Positions 11,550-20,547 of a stretch of DNA of 64,000 bases are shown piece by piece (position 1 is the stretch's first letter; each line of letters begins with the position of its first letter). Source of the stretch: Acidimicrobiia bacterium (GTDB lineage Bacteria > Actinomycetota > Acidimicrobiia > IMCC26256 > PALSA-610). A program made the position numbers and the translations under genes. The notes under the pieces are model-generated. The model was not told the origin of the DNA and made no database searches. It was given only the letters and a program-made list of their open reading frames with translations. The stretch is taken from NCBI GenBank assembly GCA_026002935.1, contig BPGH01000002.1, forward strand, positions 248,001-312,000. Direction: 5' to 3'.

Positions 11550-12278
11550 TCAGAACCGGGCGAGTTCCTGCCAGCGCGCGAGGAGCGAGGCGTCGCCGAA
11601 CACCTCGACCCGGTCGGGCGGCACCCGCCCCCACAGGAGCAGCAGCAGGTCGGAGGCCGTGCCGCGCGCGGCGACGTCGCCCTTCGCGTGCTCGCGCGTC
11701 ACCGCGACCCCCTGCGGGGTCAGGCGGACGAGCCACTCCCCGTCGGTGTCGGTGCAGTGCAGGTGGATCGTCTCGCCGTCGCCCCGGACGCGCTCGTGCC
11801 CGGGCCGCGCCGTGAGCAGGTCGAACATCTCCTGGATCCCGTCGACGGCGAGCCGCACGTCGACCGGCTCGGGCGCGCCGGCCGCGGCCTGCGCGTCCCA
11901 CCGGTGCACCGCCGTCTCGTGGGCGACCCGGCGCGACCAGAAGCCGACCCGGTGGTCGCCGGACCACGACCAGGCCGGCTCGTCGGGGCCGGCGGCGGCG
12001 AGCGCGTCGGCGAGCCGGGGCCAGGCCGCCTCGACCAGCCCGTACAGCTCCTCGTCGGCGGGCGCGTCGTGCGTGCTCCAGTGGGACGCCGGCGGCTCGG
12101 GGCGCCCCTCGACGACGCCCGCCATCCAGCGGTGGAGCCGCCCGACGTGCGAGCAGAGGTCGGCGACGGTCCAGTCGCCGCAACTCGGCACGGGTGCGTC
12201 GAGCCCGGCGGCGCGGGCGGCGGTGGCCAGCGCCGCGGCCTCGCGGCGGAACGCGTCGACGAGCTCGTCGTGGTGCAC
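11550..12278 (-). CDS. Maleylpyruvate isomerase-family mycothiol-dependent enzyme (DinB-like)
   Basis: VPSCGDWTVADLCSHVGRLHRWMAGVV and HETAVHRWDAQ motifs. Confidence 0.85.
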   Translation of the reverse strand: MHHDELVDAFRREAAALATAARAAGLDAPVPSCGDWTVADLCSHVGRLHRWMAGVVEGRPEPPASHWSTHDAPADEELYGLVEAAWPRLADALAAAGPDEPAWSWSGDHRVGFWSRRVAHETAVHRWDAQAAAGAPEPVDVRLAVDGIQEMFDLLTARPGHERVRGDGETIHLHCTDTDGEWLVRLTPQGVAVTREHAKGDVAARGTASDLLLLLWGRVPPDRVEVFGDASLLARWQELARF

Positions 12279-12287
12279 GCCGTGAGC

Positions 12288-13004
12288 CTAGGGGGCGCCG
12301 GGCGGCGCGTCGCCGGTCGTTTCCGGTGCCAGCAGGTCGGGCCCGTTGTTGCGCGGGCTGTTGACGCGCGTCGACACGGGCCACAGCTCGAAGTCGTCGG
12401 GCGGCGCGGGCACGAGCAACGCCCGGAGCGCGTCGACGTCGTGGAACTCCGGGTCGAGCCAGCGGTCCCACGCGTCCTCGGGCAGCACCACCGGCATCCG
12501 GTCGTGCACCGGCGCGAGCTTCTCGTTCGCACCGGTCGTCACGATCACGCAACTGCGGATCCGCGGCGCGTCGTCGCCGAGGGCAGGGTCGTGCCACACC
12601 TCCCAGAGCCCCGCGAACGCGAGCGGCTCGCCGTCGCGGCGGCGGATGAAGTACGGCTGCTTGCGCTTCGCCCCCGGCACGCGCGCCCACTCGTAGAAGC
12701 CGTCGGCCGGCACGATGCAGCGGCGGCGGGCGAACGCGCGCCGGTACGCCGGCTTCGTCGCGATGCCCTCGGCGCGGGCGTTGATCAGGCGGTCGCCGAT
12801 CGACGGGTCCTTCGCCCACGACGGCACGAGACCCCAGCGCACGACGTCGAGCGTGCGGTGGCCGCGGCTCACCGCGACGACCGGGACCTCGGCCCGGGGG
12901 GTGACGTTGTAGTCGGGCTCGCGCTCGCCGATCCGCACCTCCTCGACCCGGAACCGCTCGGCGAGGACCTGCGGGGACGAGACCGCCACGTAGCGGCCGC
13001 ACAT
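12288..13004 (-). CDS. SOS response-associated peptidase (SRAP/YedK/HMCES family)
   Basis: Starts MCGRYV (catalytic Cys2); NARAEGIATKPAYRRAFARRRCIVPADGFYEW; HDRMPVVL. Confidence 0.95.
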   Translation of the reverse strand: MCGRYVAVSSPQVLAERFRVEEVRIGEREPDYNVTPRAEVPVVAVSRGHRTLDVVRWGLVPSWAKDPSIGDRLINARAEGIATKPAYRRAFARRRCIVPADGFYEWARVPGAKRKQPYFIRRRDGEPLAFAGLWEVWHDPALGDDAPRIRSCVIVTTGANEKLAPVHDRMPVVLPEDAWDRWLDPEFHDVDALRALLVPAPPDDFELWPVSTRVNSPRNNGPDLLAPETTGDAPPGAP

Positions 13005-13031
13005 CGGCGCCGACCGTAGCCCCATTGACAT

Positions 13032-13068
13032 CCGACCGATCGGTCGGTATTTTGCGACCGAACGGTCG
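13032..13068. promoter_or_regulatory. Double palindromic operator: CCGACCG-AT-CGGTCGG (13032-13047) and CGACCG-AA-CGGTCG (13055-13068)
   Basis: Two inverted repeats with the same ACCG-NN-CGGT core, cores 22 bp apart, 28 bp upstream of a TetR gene; TTGACA at 13025-13030. Confidence 0.65.
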
Positions 13069-13095
13069 GTTCCAGACGACGACGGGAGGGCCCGC

Positions 13096-13728
13096 GTGGC
13101 GGCACGGCAAGGGACGCCGACGAAGGGCGAGCAGACCCGGCGCCGGATCATCGAGCTCGCCGCCCCGGTCTTCAACCGCTGCGGCTACGTCGGTGCGTCG
13201 ATGCGCGACCTGGTCGAGGCCACCGGGCTCGAGAAGGGCGGCATCTACAACCACTTCGCCTCCAAGGAGGAGCTCGCGCTCGCCGCCTACGACCACGCGA
13301 TGGAGACCGTCACCCGGGGCCTCGCCCGCAGCCAGGAGGGCGCCCGCGACGCCCCCGAGCGGCTGGAGCGGATGATCCGGGGCTTCGCGACCGCGGCCCG
13401 CCGGCCCGTCGTCGAGGGGGGCTGCCCGATCATGAACGCCGCGATCGAGGCCGACGACACCAACCCCGCGCTGCGCGACCGGGCGCGCGAGTCGATGACC
13501 CGCTGGCACCGCATGATCGGCCGCATCGTGAAGGACGGCGTCGCCGAGGGCACGCTGCGCGCCGGCACCGACCCCTACGACCTCGCCTCCTACCTGACCG
13601 CCGCGCTCGAAGGCGGCCTCATGCTCGCGCGCCTCTACGACGACCCGGCCCACATGGACCGGGTCGTCGCCCATCTCGTCGCGCACGTGCAGACGCTGCG
13701 CGCCGATCCCCCCGAGGAGGGCCGATGA
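13096..13728 (+). CDS. TetR family transcriptional regulator
   Basis: RRRIIELAAPVFNRCGYVGASMRDLVEATGLEKGGIYNHFASKEELALAAY; YfiR-like C-terminal region. Confidence 0.93.
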   Translation: MAARQGTPTKGEQTRRRIIELAAPVFNRCGYVGASMRDLVEATGLEKGGIYNHFASKEELALAAYDHAMETVTRGLARSQEGARDAPERLERMIRGFATAARRPVVEGGCPIMNAAIEADDTNPALRDRARESMTRWHRMIGRIVKDGVAEGTLRAGTDPYDLASYLTAALEGGLMLARLYDDPAHMDRVVAHLVAHVQTLRADPPEEGR

Positions 13729-14267
13729 CCGACCCGGCCGCCACCGCCACCCCCGCCGTCCCGGCCGAGGGCGTGCGCACGCGCACCGTCCGCTGGACCG
13801 ATCCGTCGCGGGCCCGGTTCCGCCTCCGCGGCCGGGACGGGCTCGCCCGGCTGCGCGCGATCGTCCGGGGCGAGGCCGATCCGCCGCCGGCCGCCGCCGT
13901 GCTCGGGCTCCGCCTCGCCGAGGTCGAGCGGGGACGCGCCGTGTTCACGCTCGCCGCCGACGAGATGCACGAGAACATGGCGGGCACGGTGCACGGCGGC
14001 GTCGTCGCCGCGCTCGTCGACAGCGCGATGGGCTGCGCGGTCGCGTCGATGCTCGACGCGGGCGCCGGCTACACGACGCTCGAGCTGAAGACGAACTTCG
14101 TGCGCCCGATCGTACGGACGAGCGGCGTCGTGCACGCCGAGGGTCGCGTCGTGCACCTCGGCAGGAGCACCGCGACGACCGAGGCGCGCGTCGTCGACGC
14201 GGCGGGCACGCTGTACGCGCACGCGACGTCGACGGTGCTGGTGCTGCGCGGGCGGGGCGAGCGGTGA
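13725..14267 (+). CDS. PaaI family hotdog thioesterase
   Basis: DEMHENMAGTVHGGVVAALVDSAMGCAVAS...YTTLELKTNFVRPI; ATGA overlap with the TetR gene. Confidence 0.88.
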   Translation: MTDPAATATPAVPAEGVRTRTVRWTDPSRARFRLRGRDGLARLRAIVRGEADPPPAAAVLGLRLAEVERGRAVFTLAADEMHENMAGTVHGGVVAALVDSAMGCAVASMLDAGAGYTTLELKTNFVRPIVRTSGVVHAEGRVVHLGRSTATTEARVVDAAGTLYAHATSTVLVLRGRGER

Positions 14268-15220
14268 ACGGCGTCCCCGACATCGTGCTCGGCGACGGGA
14301 CGGTGCTCGTCGTCCGGCCGATCGGGCCGGACGACGTCGGGCGGCTCGAGCGCATGTTCGGGCGGCTGTCCCCCACCACGGTCCACCGCCGGTTCTTCTC
14401 GCCCCTGCCGCGGGTGCCGCGGCGGATGCTCGAGTGGCTCGCGAACGTCGACCACGACCGCCGCGGGGCGCTCGTCGCCCTCCACCGCGACGAGATCGTG
14501 GCCGTCGCGCGCTACGACGGCCGGACCGGCTCGGCCGAGGCCGAGATCGCGGTGACGGTCGAGGACGCGTGGCAGCACCGCGGGGTGGGGACGCGTCTCA
14601 CCCGCCGCCTCGCGCACGCGGCCGCCAACCGCGGCATCGAGCGCTTCGCGGCGACGATGCTGCCCGACAACCGGCCGGCGCTGGGCCTGCTGCGCAAGGT
14701 CGCGCCCACCGCGGCGGTCCGGTTCTCGGACGGCTCCTACACGACGAGCGTCCCCCTGCGCCGGGCCGGCCGGCCCGCCCGGCCCCGGTCAGCGCCCCTT
14801 CGGCCGGCGGCCGGCGCGCCGCGCGCCGCGCCGGCCGGCGGCCCGGTGGACGAAGCACAGGCCCGACCAGGTCTCGTCGACCGTGCACACCCGGTCGTCC
14901 ACGAGCCCGTTCGCGAGCCCGACGTCGCGCACCAACCGCTCGGTCAGGTCGGTCGCGACCCCGGAGTTGCGCCGCGGCCACGCGATCCAGAGGCCGCCCG
15001 CCGGGTCGACCCCGCGCGCGAGCGACGGGAAGCGGCGCTCGAGCTCCGCCCGGCGCGTCGCGAAGAACAGCACGACGTCGTGCAGTCCGCGCAGCTGCGT
15101 GCGCAGGCGCACCCCGTCGGGGAGCGGCTGCAGCGCGCGCTCGAACCCGGCGGGCGCGCGCACCAGCGCCACGCGGCCGCCCGCCTGGATCCCGAGCTTC
15201 TGCACGAGCGGCCCGCCTGA
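14264..15220 (+). CDS. GNAT family N-acetyltransferase; ORF runs antisense into the next gene, catalytic domain ends about 14760
   Basis: VEDAWQHRGVGTRLTRRLAHAAANRGIERFAATMLPDNRPALGLLRKV (acetyl-CoA loop). C-terminal ~150 codons overlap the DUF3052 gene. Confidence 0.75.
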   Translation: MNGVPDIVLGDGTVLVVRPIGPDDVGRLERMFGRLSPTTVHRRFFSPLPRVPRRMLEWLANVDHDRRGALVALHRDEIVAVARYDGRTGSAEAEIAVTVEDAWQHRGVGTRLTRRLAHAAANRGIERFAATMLPDNRPALGLLRKVAPTAAVRFSDGSYTTSVPLRRAGRPARPRSAPLRPAAGAPRAAPAGGPVDEAQARPGLVDRAHPVVHEPVREPDVAHQPLGQVGRDPGVAPRPRDPEAARRVDPARERREAALELRPARREEQHDVVQSAQLRAQAHPVGERLQRALEPGGRAHQRHAAARLDPELLHERPA

Positions 15221-15232
15221 CTCCCCCGCCAC
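14789..15232 (-). CDS. DUF3052 family protein
   Basis: LVQKLGIQAGGRVALVRAPAGFE...DVVLFFATRRAELERRFPSLARGVDPAGGLWIAWPRRNSGVATDLTERLVRDVGLANGLVDDRVCTVDETWSGLCFVHR. Confidence 0.85.
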   Translation of the reverse strand: MAGESGGPLVQKLGIQAGGRVALVRAPAGFERALQPLPDGVRLRTQLRGLHDVVLFFATRRAELERRFPSLARGVDPAGGLWIAWPRRNSGVATDLTERLVRDVGLANGLVDDRVCTVDETWSGLCFVHRAAGRRGARRAGRRPKGR

Positions 15233-15382
15233 GCAGGGCAGTCAATCGCGCACACGCCGAGTGGTCAATCGCGCCGCGACGCGCACGCGCCGGGAATACC
15301 CGACCTCCACACTCGACTTTCCATGGGGCCGGACGTAGCCTGCGCCCGGACCACGAACGCACGACGAGACGAGAGGGAAGCC

Positions 15383-16045
15383 ATGACGCTGCGCCTGGGT
15401 GACGACGCCCCCGACTTCACCGCGGAGACGACCGCGGGGACGATCCGCTTCCACGAGTGGCTCGGCGACAGCTGGGGCGTGCTGTTCTCTCACCCGAAGG
15501 ACTACACGCCCGTGTGCACCACCGAGCTCGGCTACATGGCGCGGATCAAGCCCGAATTCGACAAGCGCAACGTGAAGATCATCGGCCTGTCCGTCGACCC
15601 GCTCGACAGCCACCAGGGTTGGCTCGCCGACATCGAGGAGACGCAGGGCGCGAAGGTCGACTACCCGCTGATCGCCGACGCCGACTTCAACGTCGCGAAG
15701 CTGTACGGGATGCTGCCGGCGTCGACCACCGGCGATCCCACGAAGCGCACGCCCGCCGACAACATGACGGTCCGCAACGTCTTCGTCATCGGGCCCGACA
15801 AGAAGATCAAGCTCATCCTCGTGTACCCCATGTCGACCGGCCGCAACTTCGACGAGGTCCTGCGGGTGATCGACTCGCTCCAGCTCACCGCGAACTACAA
15901 CGTCTCCACGCCCGTCAACTGGAAGGACGGCGACGACGTCATCATCGCCCCGGCGATCTCCGACGAGGAGGCGAAGGAGAAGTTCCCGAAGGGCTGGAAG
16001 GCGCTGAAGCCCTACCTGCGACTGACGCCGCAGCCCGACAAGTGA
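15383..16045 (+). CDS. Peroxiredoxin, 1-Cys (Prx6) type
   Basis: SHPKDYTPVCTTELGYMARIKPEFDKRNVKIIGLSVDPLDSHQGWL; long C-terminal PVNWKDGDDVIIAPAISDEEAKEKFPKGWK. Confidence 0.94.
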   Translation: MTLRLGDDAPDFTAETTAGTIRFHEWLGDSWGVLFSHPKDYTPVCTTELGYMARIKPEFDKRNVKIIGLSVDPLDSHQGWLADIEETQGAKVDYPLIADADFNVAKLYGMLPASTTGDPTKRTPADNMTVRNVFVIGPDKKIKLILVYPMSTGRNFDEVLRVIDSLQLTANYNVSTPVNWKDGDDVIIAPAISDEEAKEKFPKGWKALKPYLRLTPQPDK

Positions 16046-16059
16046 GCCCGGCGCCGGGC
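16046..16059. terminator. GC palindrome GCCCGGCGCCGGGC immediately after the peroxiredoxin stop; possible hairpin terminator without U-tract
   Basis: Perfect 14-bp palindrome in a convergent intergenic gap. Confidence 0.4.
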
Positions 16060-16111
16060 CCGGCCGCGTGCCGCCGCGCCGCGGCCCGGGCCCCGCGCCG
16101 ACCGAACGCGG

Positions 16112-16846
16112 TCAGGGAGTGCCCGGCGACCGCAGGTACTCCCAGCCGCGGTCACGCATCACCAGGCGGTGCCGGGGACCGTCGGCGTCGAGCCGGCCGA
16201 CGTCGTGGTACGCGACGTCCTCCGAGTACAGGCAGATCGCCCCGCCGTCGTCGAGGAAGTGGAACCGCGGGAGGAACTCGACGGCCTCGGCGGCGTCGAT
16301 CGCGGTGAGCGCGGCCGCGACCGTCGGGTACCCGCGCAGCGTCAGCAGCGTGACGTACTGCGGCGGCGCCAGTTCGATCTCACCCGCGTCGCGGGCCGCG
16401 AGCGCCTCTTCGGGCCGGAACCAGCGCAGCGCGTCCGTCTCCTCGCCGTCCGCGACCGCGCTGCCGCCCCGGACCGGCCCGGCGAAGAACCACGTCGCGA
16501 ACCGCTTCGGCGACAGTTCGGGCGTCGTCCAGTTGGAGAGGTGGACGAGCGCGTCGGGGTCGACGTCGAGGCCGGCCTCCTCCATCGCCTCGCGCGCCGC
16601 GGCGCGGCGCGCGGCCGCCGCCTCGTCGGTCGGGTCGTCGCCATAGTCGTCGGGGTCGATGCGCCCGCCCGGGAACACCCACGCGCCGCCGTGGAACGCG
16701 AGCTTCGACGACCGCCGGCCCAGCAGCACCTCGAGCCCCGCGTCGCCGTCGCGCAGCAGCACGACCGTCGCCGCCGGCACCGCGTCGACGCCGCTCGCCC
16801 CGCCGCGACCGGCCGCGGCCCTGCGCTCATCGATCCAGCGTCTCAA
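16112..16846 (-). CDS. NUDIX hydrolase
   Basis: Nudix box GAWVFPGGRIDPDDYGDDPTDEAAAARRAAAREAMEEAGL (REAMEEAG core). Exact start uncertain. Confidence 0.85.
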   Translation of the reverse strand: MRRWIDERRAAAGRGGASGVDAVPAATVVLLRDGDAGLEVLLGRRSSKLAFHGGAWVFPGGRIDPDDYGDDPTDEAAAARRAAAREAMEEAGLDVDPDALVHLSNWTTPELSPKRFATWFFAGPVRGGSAVADGEETDALRWFRPEEALAARDAGEIELAPPQYVTLLTLRGYPTVAAALTAIDAAEAVEFLPRFHFLDDGGAICLYSEDVAYHDVGRLDADGPRHRLVMRDRGWEYLRSPGTP

Positions 16847-18458
16847 CCTGCAGGTCGCCCTTCTCGTGCGCGAGGCGCAACACCTTCTTGTCGAACTTCC
16901 CCACCGACGTCTTCGGCACCTCGTCCACGAAGCTCCACCGCTCCGGCACCTGCCACCGGGCGACGCGCCCCGCCAGGAACTCGGCGAGATCGGCGGCCCG
17001 CACCGTGGAGCCCGGGCGGCGCACGACGCAGGCGAGCGGGCGTTCCTGCCAGCGCGGGTCGGGGACGCCGATCACGCTCGCCTCCACGACCTCGGGGTGG
17101 GCCATGAGGTGGTTCTCGAGCTCGACCGAGCTGATCCACTCCCCTCCCGACTTGATCACGTCCTTCGCCCGGTCGGTGATCTGCACGAACCCGTACCGGT
17201 CGACGGTCCCGACGTCGCCCGTGCGCAGCCAACCGTCGTCGAACTTCTCCGGCGCGTCGTCGAGGTGGTAGGAGGCCGTGACCCACGGGCCGCGCACCTC
17301 GATCTCGCCCACCGCCTCGCCGTCCCACGGCAGCTCGCGGCCGGCGTCGTCGACGATCCGCAGCTCGACGCCGCCGACGACCCGGCCCGTGCGGGCCCGC
17401 CAGTCGAGGTCCTCGTCGGTACCGGGTTCGACGAACGCGGGCGGGTGCGACACCGCCGCGAGCGGCGAGGTCTCGGTCATGCCCCACCCCTGGAGCACCG
17501 TGACGCCGTAGCGGTCGCGCAGCCGCTCGATGAGCGCGCGCGGCACGGCCGACCCGCCGCAGATCACCCGTCGCAGCGACGACAGGTCGATCTCGTGCTC
17601 CTCTCCGTGGCGCACGATGTCGGCCCAGATCGTCGGCACCGCACCCGCGAGGGTGACCCGCTCCTGCGCGATCATGCGGGTGACGGGCTCGGGCTGCAGG
17701 AACCGACCCGGCATCACCAACGACGCGCCCGACAGGAACGCCGCGTAGGGGATCCCCCACGCGTTCGCGTGGAACATCGGCACGATCGGCAGGACGCGCT
17801 CCCGGTCCGACAGGCCGAGCGCGCCGGGCGTCGTCGCCGCCAGCGAGTGCAGGAACGTCGAGCGGTGCGAGTACGCGACGCCCTTGGGGTTGCCGGTCGT
17901 GCCGGACGTGTAGCACATCGCCGCCGCCTGCCGTTCGTCGAGCTCCGGGTACACGTAGCCCGGCTCGTGGCCGGCGAGGAGCTCGGCGTAGCGCACGACC
18001 GGCCGGTCGCCGAGCGGCGACGCGTCGCCGTCACCCACGACGACGAACGTCTCGACCGTCTCGAGCCGGTCGGCGACGCCGCCGAGCAGCGGCACCAACG
18101 AGTCGTCGACGACGACGACCCGGTCGCGCGCGTGGTTCACCACGAACGCGACCTGCTCGGGGAACAGGCGGATGTTCACGGTGTGGAGCACCGCACCCGA
18201 ACACGGCACGGCGAAGTACACCTCGAGGTGCTCCTGCGTGTTCCAGCAGAACGTCCCCACCCGGTCGCCGGCGCGCACGCCCAGCGAGGACAGCGCCGCG
18301 GCGAAGCGGTCCGCGTTGGCCGCGACCTCGGCGAACGTCGCCCGGCGCGGTGCGGCCCCGGTCCAGGTGACGCACTCGCTCCCGCCGTGGACGCGCCGGC
18401 CGTGGCGGAGGATCGCCGTGACCGTCAGCGGGAAGTCCTGCATGGTGCTGGCGAACAT
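16827..18458 (-). CDS. AMP-binding long-chain fatty acid--CoA ligase
   Basis: CYTSGTTGNPKGVAYSHRS; WGMTETSPLA; GWLRTGDVGTVDRYGFVQITDRAKDVIKSGGEWISS. Confidence 0.95.
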   Translation of the reverse strand: MFASTMQDFPLTVTAILRHGRRVHGGSECVTWTGAAPRRATFAEVAANADRFAAALSSLGVRAGDRVGTFCWNTQEHLEVYFAVPCSGAVLHTVNIRLFPEQVAFVVNHARDRVVVVDDSLVPLLGGVADRLETVETFVVVGDGDASPLGDRPVVRYAELLAGHEPGYVYPELDERQAAAMCYTSGTTGNPKGVAYSHRSTFLHSLAATTPGALGLSDRERVLPIVPMFHANAWGIPYAAFLSGASLVMPGRFLQPEPVTRMIAQERVTLAGAVPTIWADIVRHGEEHEIDLSSLRRVICGGSAVPRALIERLRDRYGVTVLQGWGMTETSPLAAVSHPPAFVEPGTDEDLDWRARTGRVVGGVELRIVDDAGRELPWDGEAVGEIEVRGPWVTASYHLDDAPEKFDDGWLRTGDVGTVDRYGFVQITDRAKDVIKSGGEWISSVELENHLMAHPEVVEASVIGVPDPRWQERPLACVVRRPGSTVRAADLAEFLAGRVARWQVPERWSFVDEVPKTSVGKFDKKVLRLAHEKGDLQVETLDR

Positions 18459-18554
18459 GCGCGGACTGTAACCGCCGGCGTCCGCGGGCGCCCGCGCGCA
18501 GGGACGAACGGGCGTCGACGCCCGGGTGGTTCCCGTGGGCGGGGGGTCAGGGGG

Positions 18555-19538
18555 TCAGGTGGCGCGCACCCACGGCCGCGGGCGTTCCAGCTCGCCGCGG
18601 TCGTCCCGCAGGAGATGGTCCGCGACGAGCTGGGGGGCCTCCACGTGCGGCATCCCGACGCCGCGCATGGTGACGTTCGCGCCCGCGCGGATCCACGCGT
18701 CGGCCTCGATGTTGGGCGTGAAGCGCTGCCCGCAGGCCCAGATGACGTCGGGCTGCACCTCGCGGACCTCGTCGGGCTCGATGCGCAGCGCGAGCCGGCC
18801 GGTCACGAACGCGAGCGCGAGGTGCTTCGCGTTCGTCGCCTGCACTTCGCGGCTGTACGCGTCGACGGCCTCCTCGCTCACGTTGTCGGGGCTGCCGTAC
18901 GCCCGCCGCCCGAGGAACCAGCGCACCGACGGCCGCGCACCGAGCGCGAGCGTGAACACGTCGCCGAGCGGCGTGTGACGGCCCACCGAGTAGATCGCCT
19001 TCGCCCACGGCCGCTCACCCGCCGGCGGGCGCGGGTTGCCCAACCCGGTCGGGGTGATCAACGTCAACCCCGCGACGCGCGCGCCGTGCGCGACCGCCTT
19101 CAACGCGTACGCGCCCGTGAGCGAGGACGCGACGACGTGCGTGTTCGGGCCCGCGGCGCGGATCAGCGAGCCGACGGCCGCGAGCACGACCTGCGGCGTG
19201 TAGTCGAGGTCGGGGTGGTCGCTGCGGCCGCAACCCAGCAGGTCCGGCACGCGCACGGAGCGGTGCTCGCGCAGCAGCGGCACGAGCGCCGACCACTCGT
19301 GGCCGCCCGCGCCCGCGTGGATCGCGTGCAGCAGCAGCACCCGCGGGCCGCGTCCCTCCTCCGTCCACGCCTGCGCGAACGGGCCGACGTAGGTGACACC
19401 GCGCGCGGGCGGCGGTACCTGCTCCCCGGTCGCGGGCACGCTGCCCGCGGTCACGTCCGGCGCGGTCGGCGGGGTGCGCTCCGGCACGCGGGGTTCGGCG
19501 GCGAGGCTCACGGCGATCAAGACTGCCACGCCGACCAC
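18555..19538 (-). CDS. Secreted or membrane-anchored alpha/beta hydrolase
   Basis: N-terminal hydrophobic segment VGVAVLIAVSLAAEP; VVASSLTGAYALKAVAHGARVAGLTLITPTGLGNPRP. Confidence 0.75.
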   Translation of the reverse strand: MVGVAVLIAVSLAAEPRVPERTPPTAPDVTAGSVPATGEQVPPPARGVTYVGPFAQAWTEEGRGPRVLLLHAIHAGAGGHEWSALVPLLREHRSVRVPDLLGCGRSDHPDLDYTPQVVLAAVGSLIRAAGPNTHVVASSLTGAYALKAVAHGARVAGLTLITPTGLGNPRPPAGERPWAKAIYSVGRHTPLGDVFTLALGARPSVRWFLGRRAYGSPDNVSEEAVDAYSREVQATNAKHLALAFVTGRLALRIEPDEVREVQPDVIWACGQRFTPNIEADAWIRAGANVTMRGVGMPHVEAPQLVADHLLRDDRGELERPRPWVRAT

Positions 19539-19611
19539 GCCGGCACAGCAGGGATCTTCTGCACGATCGGGCGATTCGGCACCGAACCGGCACCGACCGC
19601 CGGGCCGGGGG

Positions 19612-20547
19612 CTACGGCGGCGACGCCCCCTCGATCAGCTCGACCCGCGGCGGCGTGCGCGACGACGCGAGGACCGCACCGGCCAGCACCGCCGCGCCGC
19701 CGAGCACGACCACCCCCTGGAGGTCCTCACCCAGGAAGAGCGCGGCGAGCACCACCGCGGCGACGGCCTCGAGCGCCATCACGATCGCGGTGCGGGTCGG
19801 GCCGATGCGCCCGAGCACCACGAAGAACAGGGTGAACGCGGCGGCCGTCGCCGCGCCGTTCGCGAGCAGGGCCGCCAGCGCGCCGCCCGACGGCGCCTCC
19901 AGTTCGGCGCGGACCGCGCCCCCGATCGTCACGCCGGACGCCGCGCCGATCGCGGTCCACGCCGCGGCGGTGAGCGGATCGGTGCGCACGAGGAGCCGGT
20001 CGCCCGCCAGCACGTAGACGGAGAACGCGACGATCGACCCGACGACGCAGGCGACGCCCGCGCCCGTGATCGCGACGTCGCCACCGCCGAGCGCGACGCA
20101 CGCGCTGCCGCCGATCGCGAGCGCGAGCGCCGCGACCAGCCGGGGCCCGACGCTCGTACGGCCGAGCGCGGCCTCGACGGCCGCGACGACCGCCGGGTAC
20201 GCGTAGAAGATCAGCGCGACCGCGGCGGCGGTGCCGCGCTCGAGCGCCAGGTAGAAGAAGGTCGACTCGAGCGCGTAGACGACGCACCCGAGCACCAGCG
20301 CCGCGACGCGCTCCCCCCGGGGCGGCAGCACCGGTCGCCCGGTCAGCGCGAGCACCGCGAGCAGCAGGGCGCCCGCGAACGCGAACCGCACGCCGAGGGC
20401 GACGCTCGCCGCCAGCCCGTCGCGGGCCACCGCGCGCTGGAACAGGACGGTGCAGCCGAACGCGACCGCGGCGAGCGCCGCGAGGCCGAGGTCGCGTGCG
20501 GGCGCCGCGCGCGGCCGCGGCCCGCCCTCACCAGCCGAGGACGGCAC
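19612..20547 (-). CDS. EamA/DMT family transporter
   Basis: GTG start at 20547 overlapping the UbiA-gene stop; ten hydrophobic segments, ALERGTAAAVALIFYAYPAVVAAVEAAL...LGRIGPTRTAIVMALEAVAAVVLAALFLGEDL. Confidence 0.85.
   Translation of the reverse strand: MPSSAGEGGPRPRAAPARDLGLAALAAVAFGCTVLFQRAVARDGLAASVALGVRFAFAGALLLAVLALTGRPVLPPRGERVAALVLGCVVYALESTFFYLALERGTAAAVALIFYAYPAVVAAVEAALGRTSVGPRLVAALALAIGGSACVALGGGDVAITGAGVACVVGSIVAFSVYVLAGDRLLVRTDPLTAAAWTAIGAASGVTIGGAVRAELEAPSGGALAALLANGAATAAAFTLFFVVLGRIGPTRTAIVMALEAVAAVVLAALFLGEDLQGVVVLGGAAVLAGAVLASSRTPPRVELIEGASPP

Noticed and set aside
10093-13686. 1197-aa ORF on the minus strand
   Set aside because: Only the C-terminal part (10093-10848) is a desaturase; the rest is antisense or out of frame to TetR, mycothiol-dependent enzyme and SRAP genes.
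16827-16846. 20-nt same-strand overlap of the acyl-CoA ligase stop with the NUDIX start as something notable
   Set aside because: A downstream alternative start of the NUDIX gene is likely; ordinary operon spacing.
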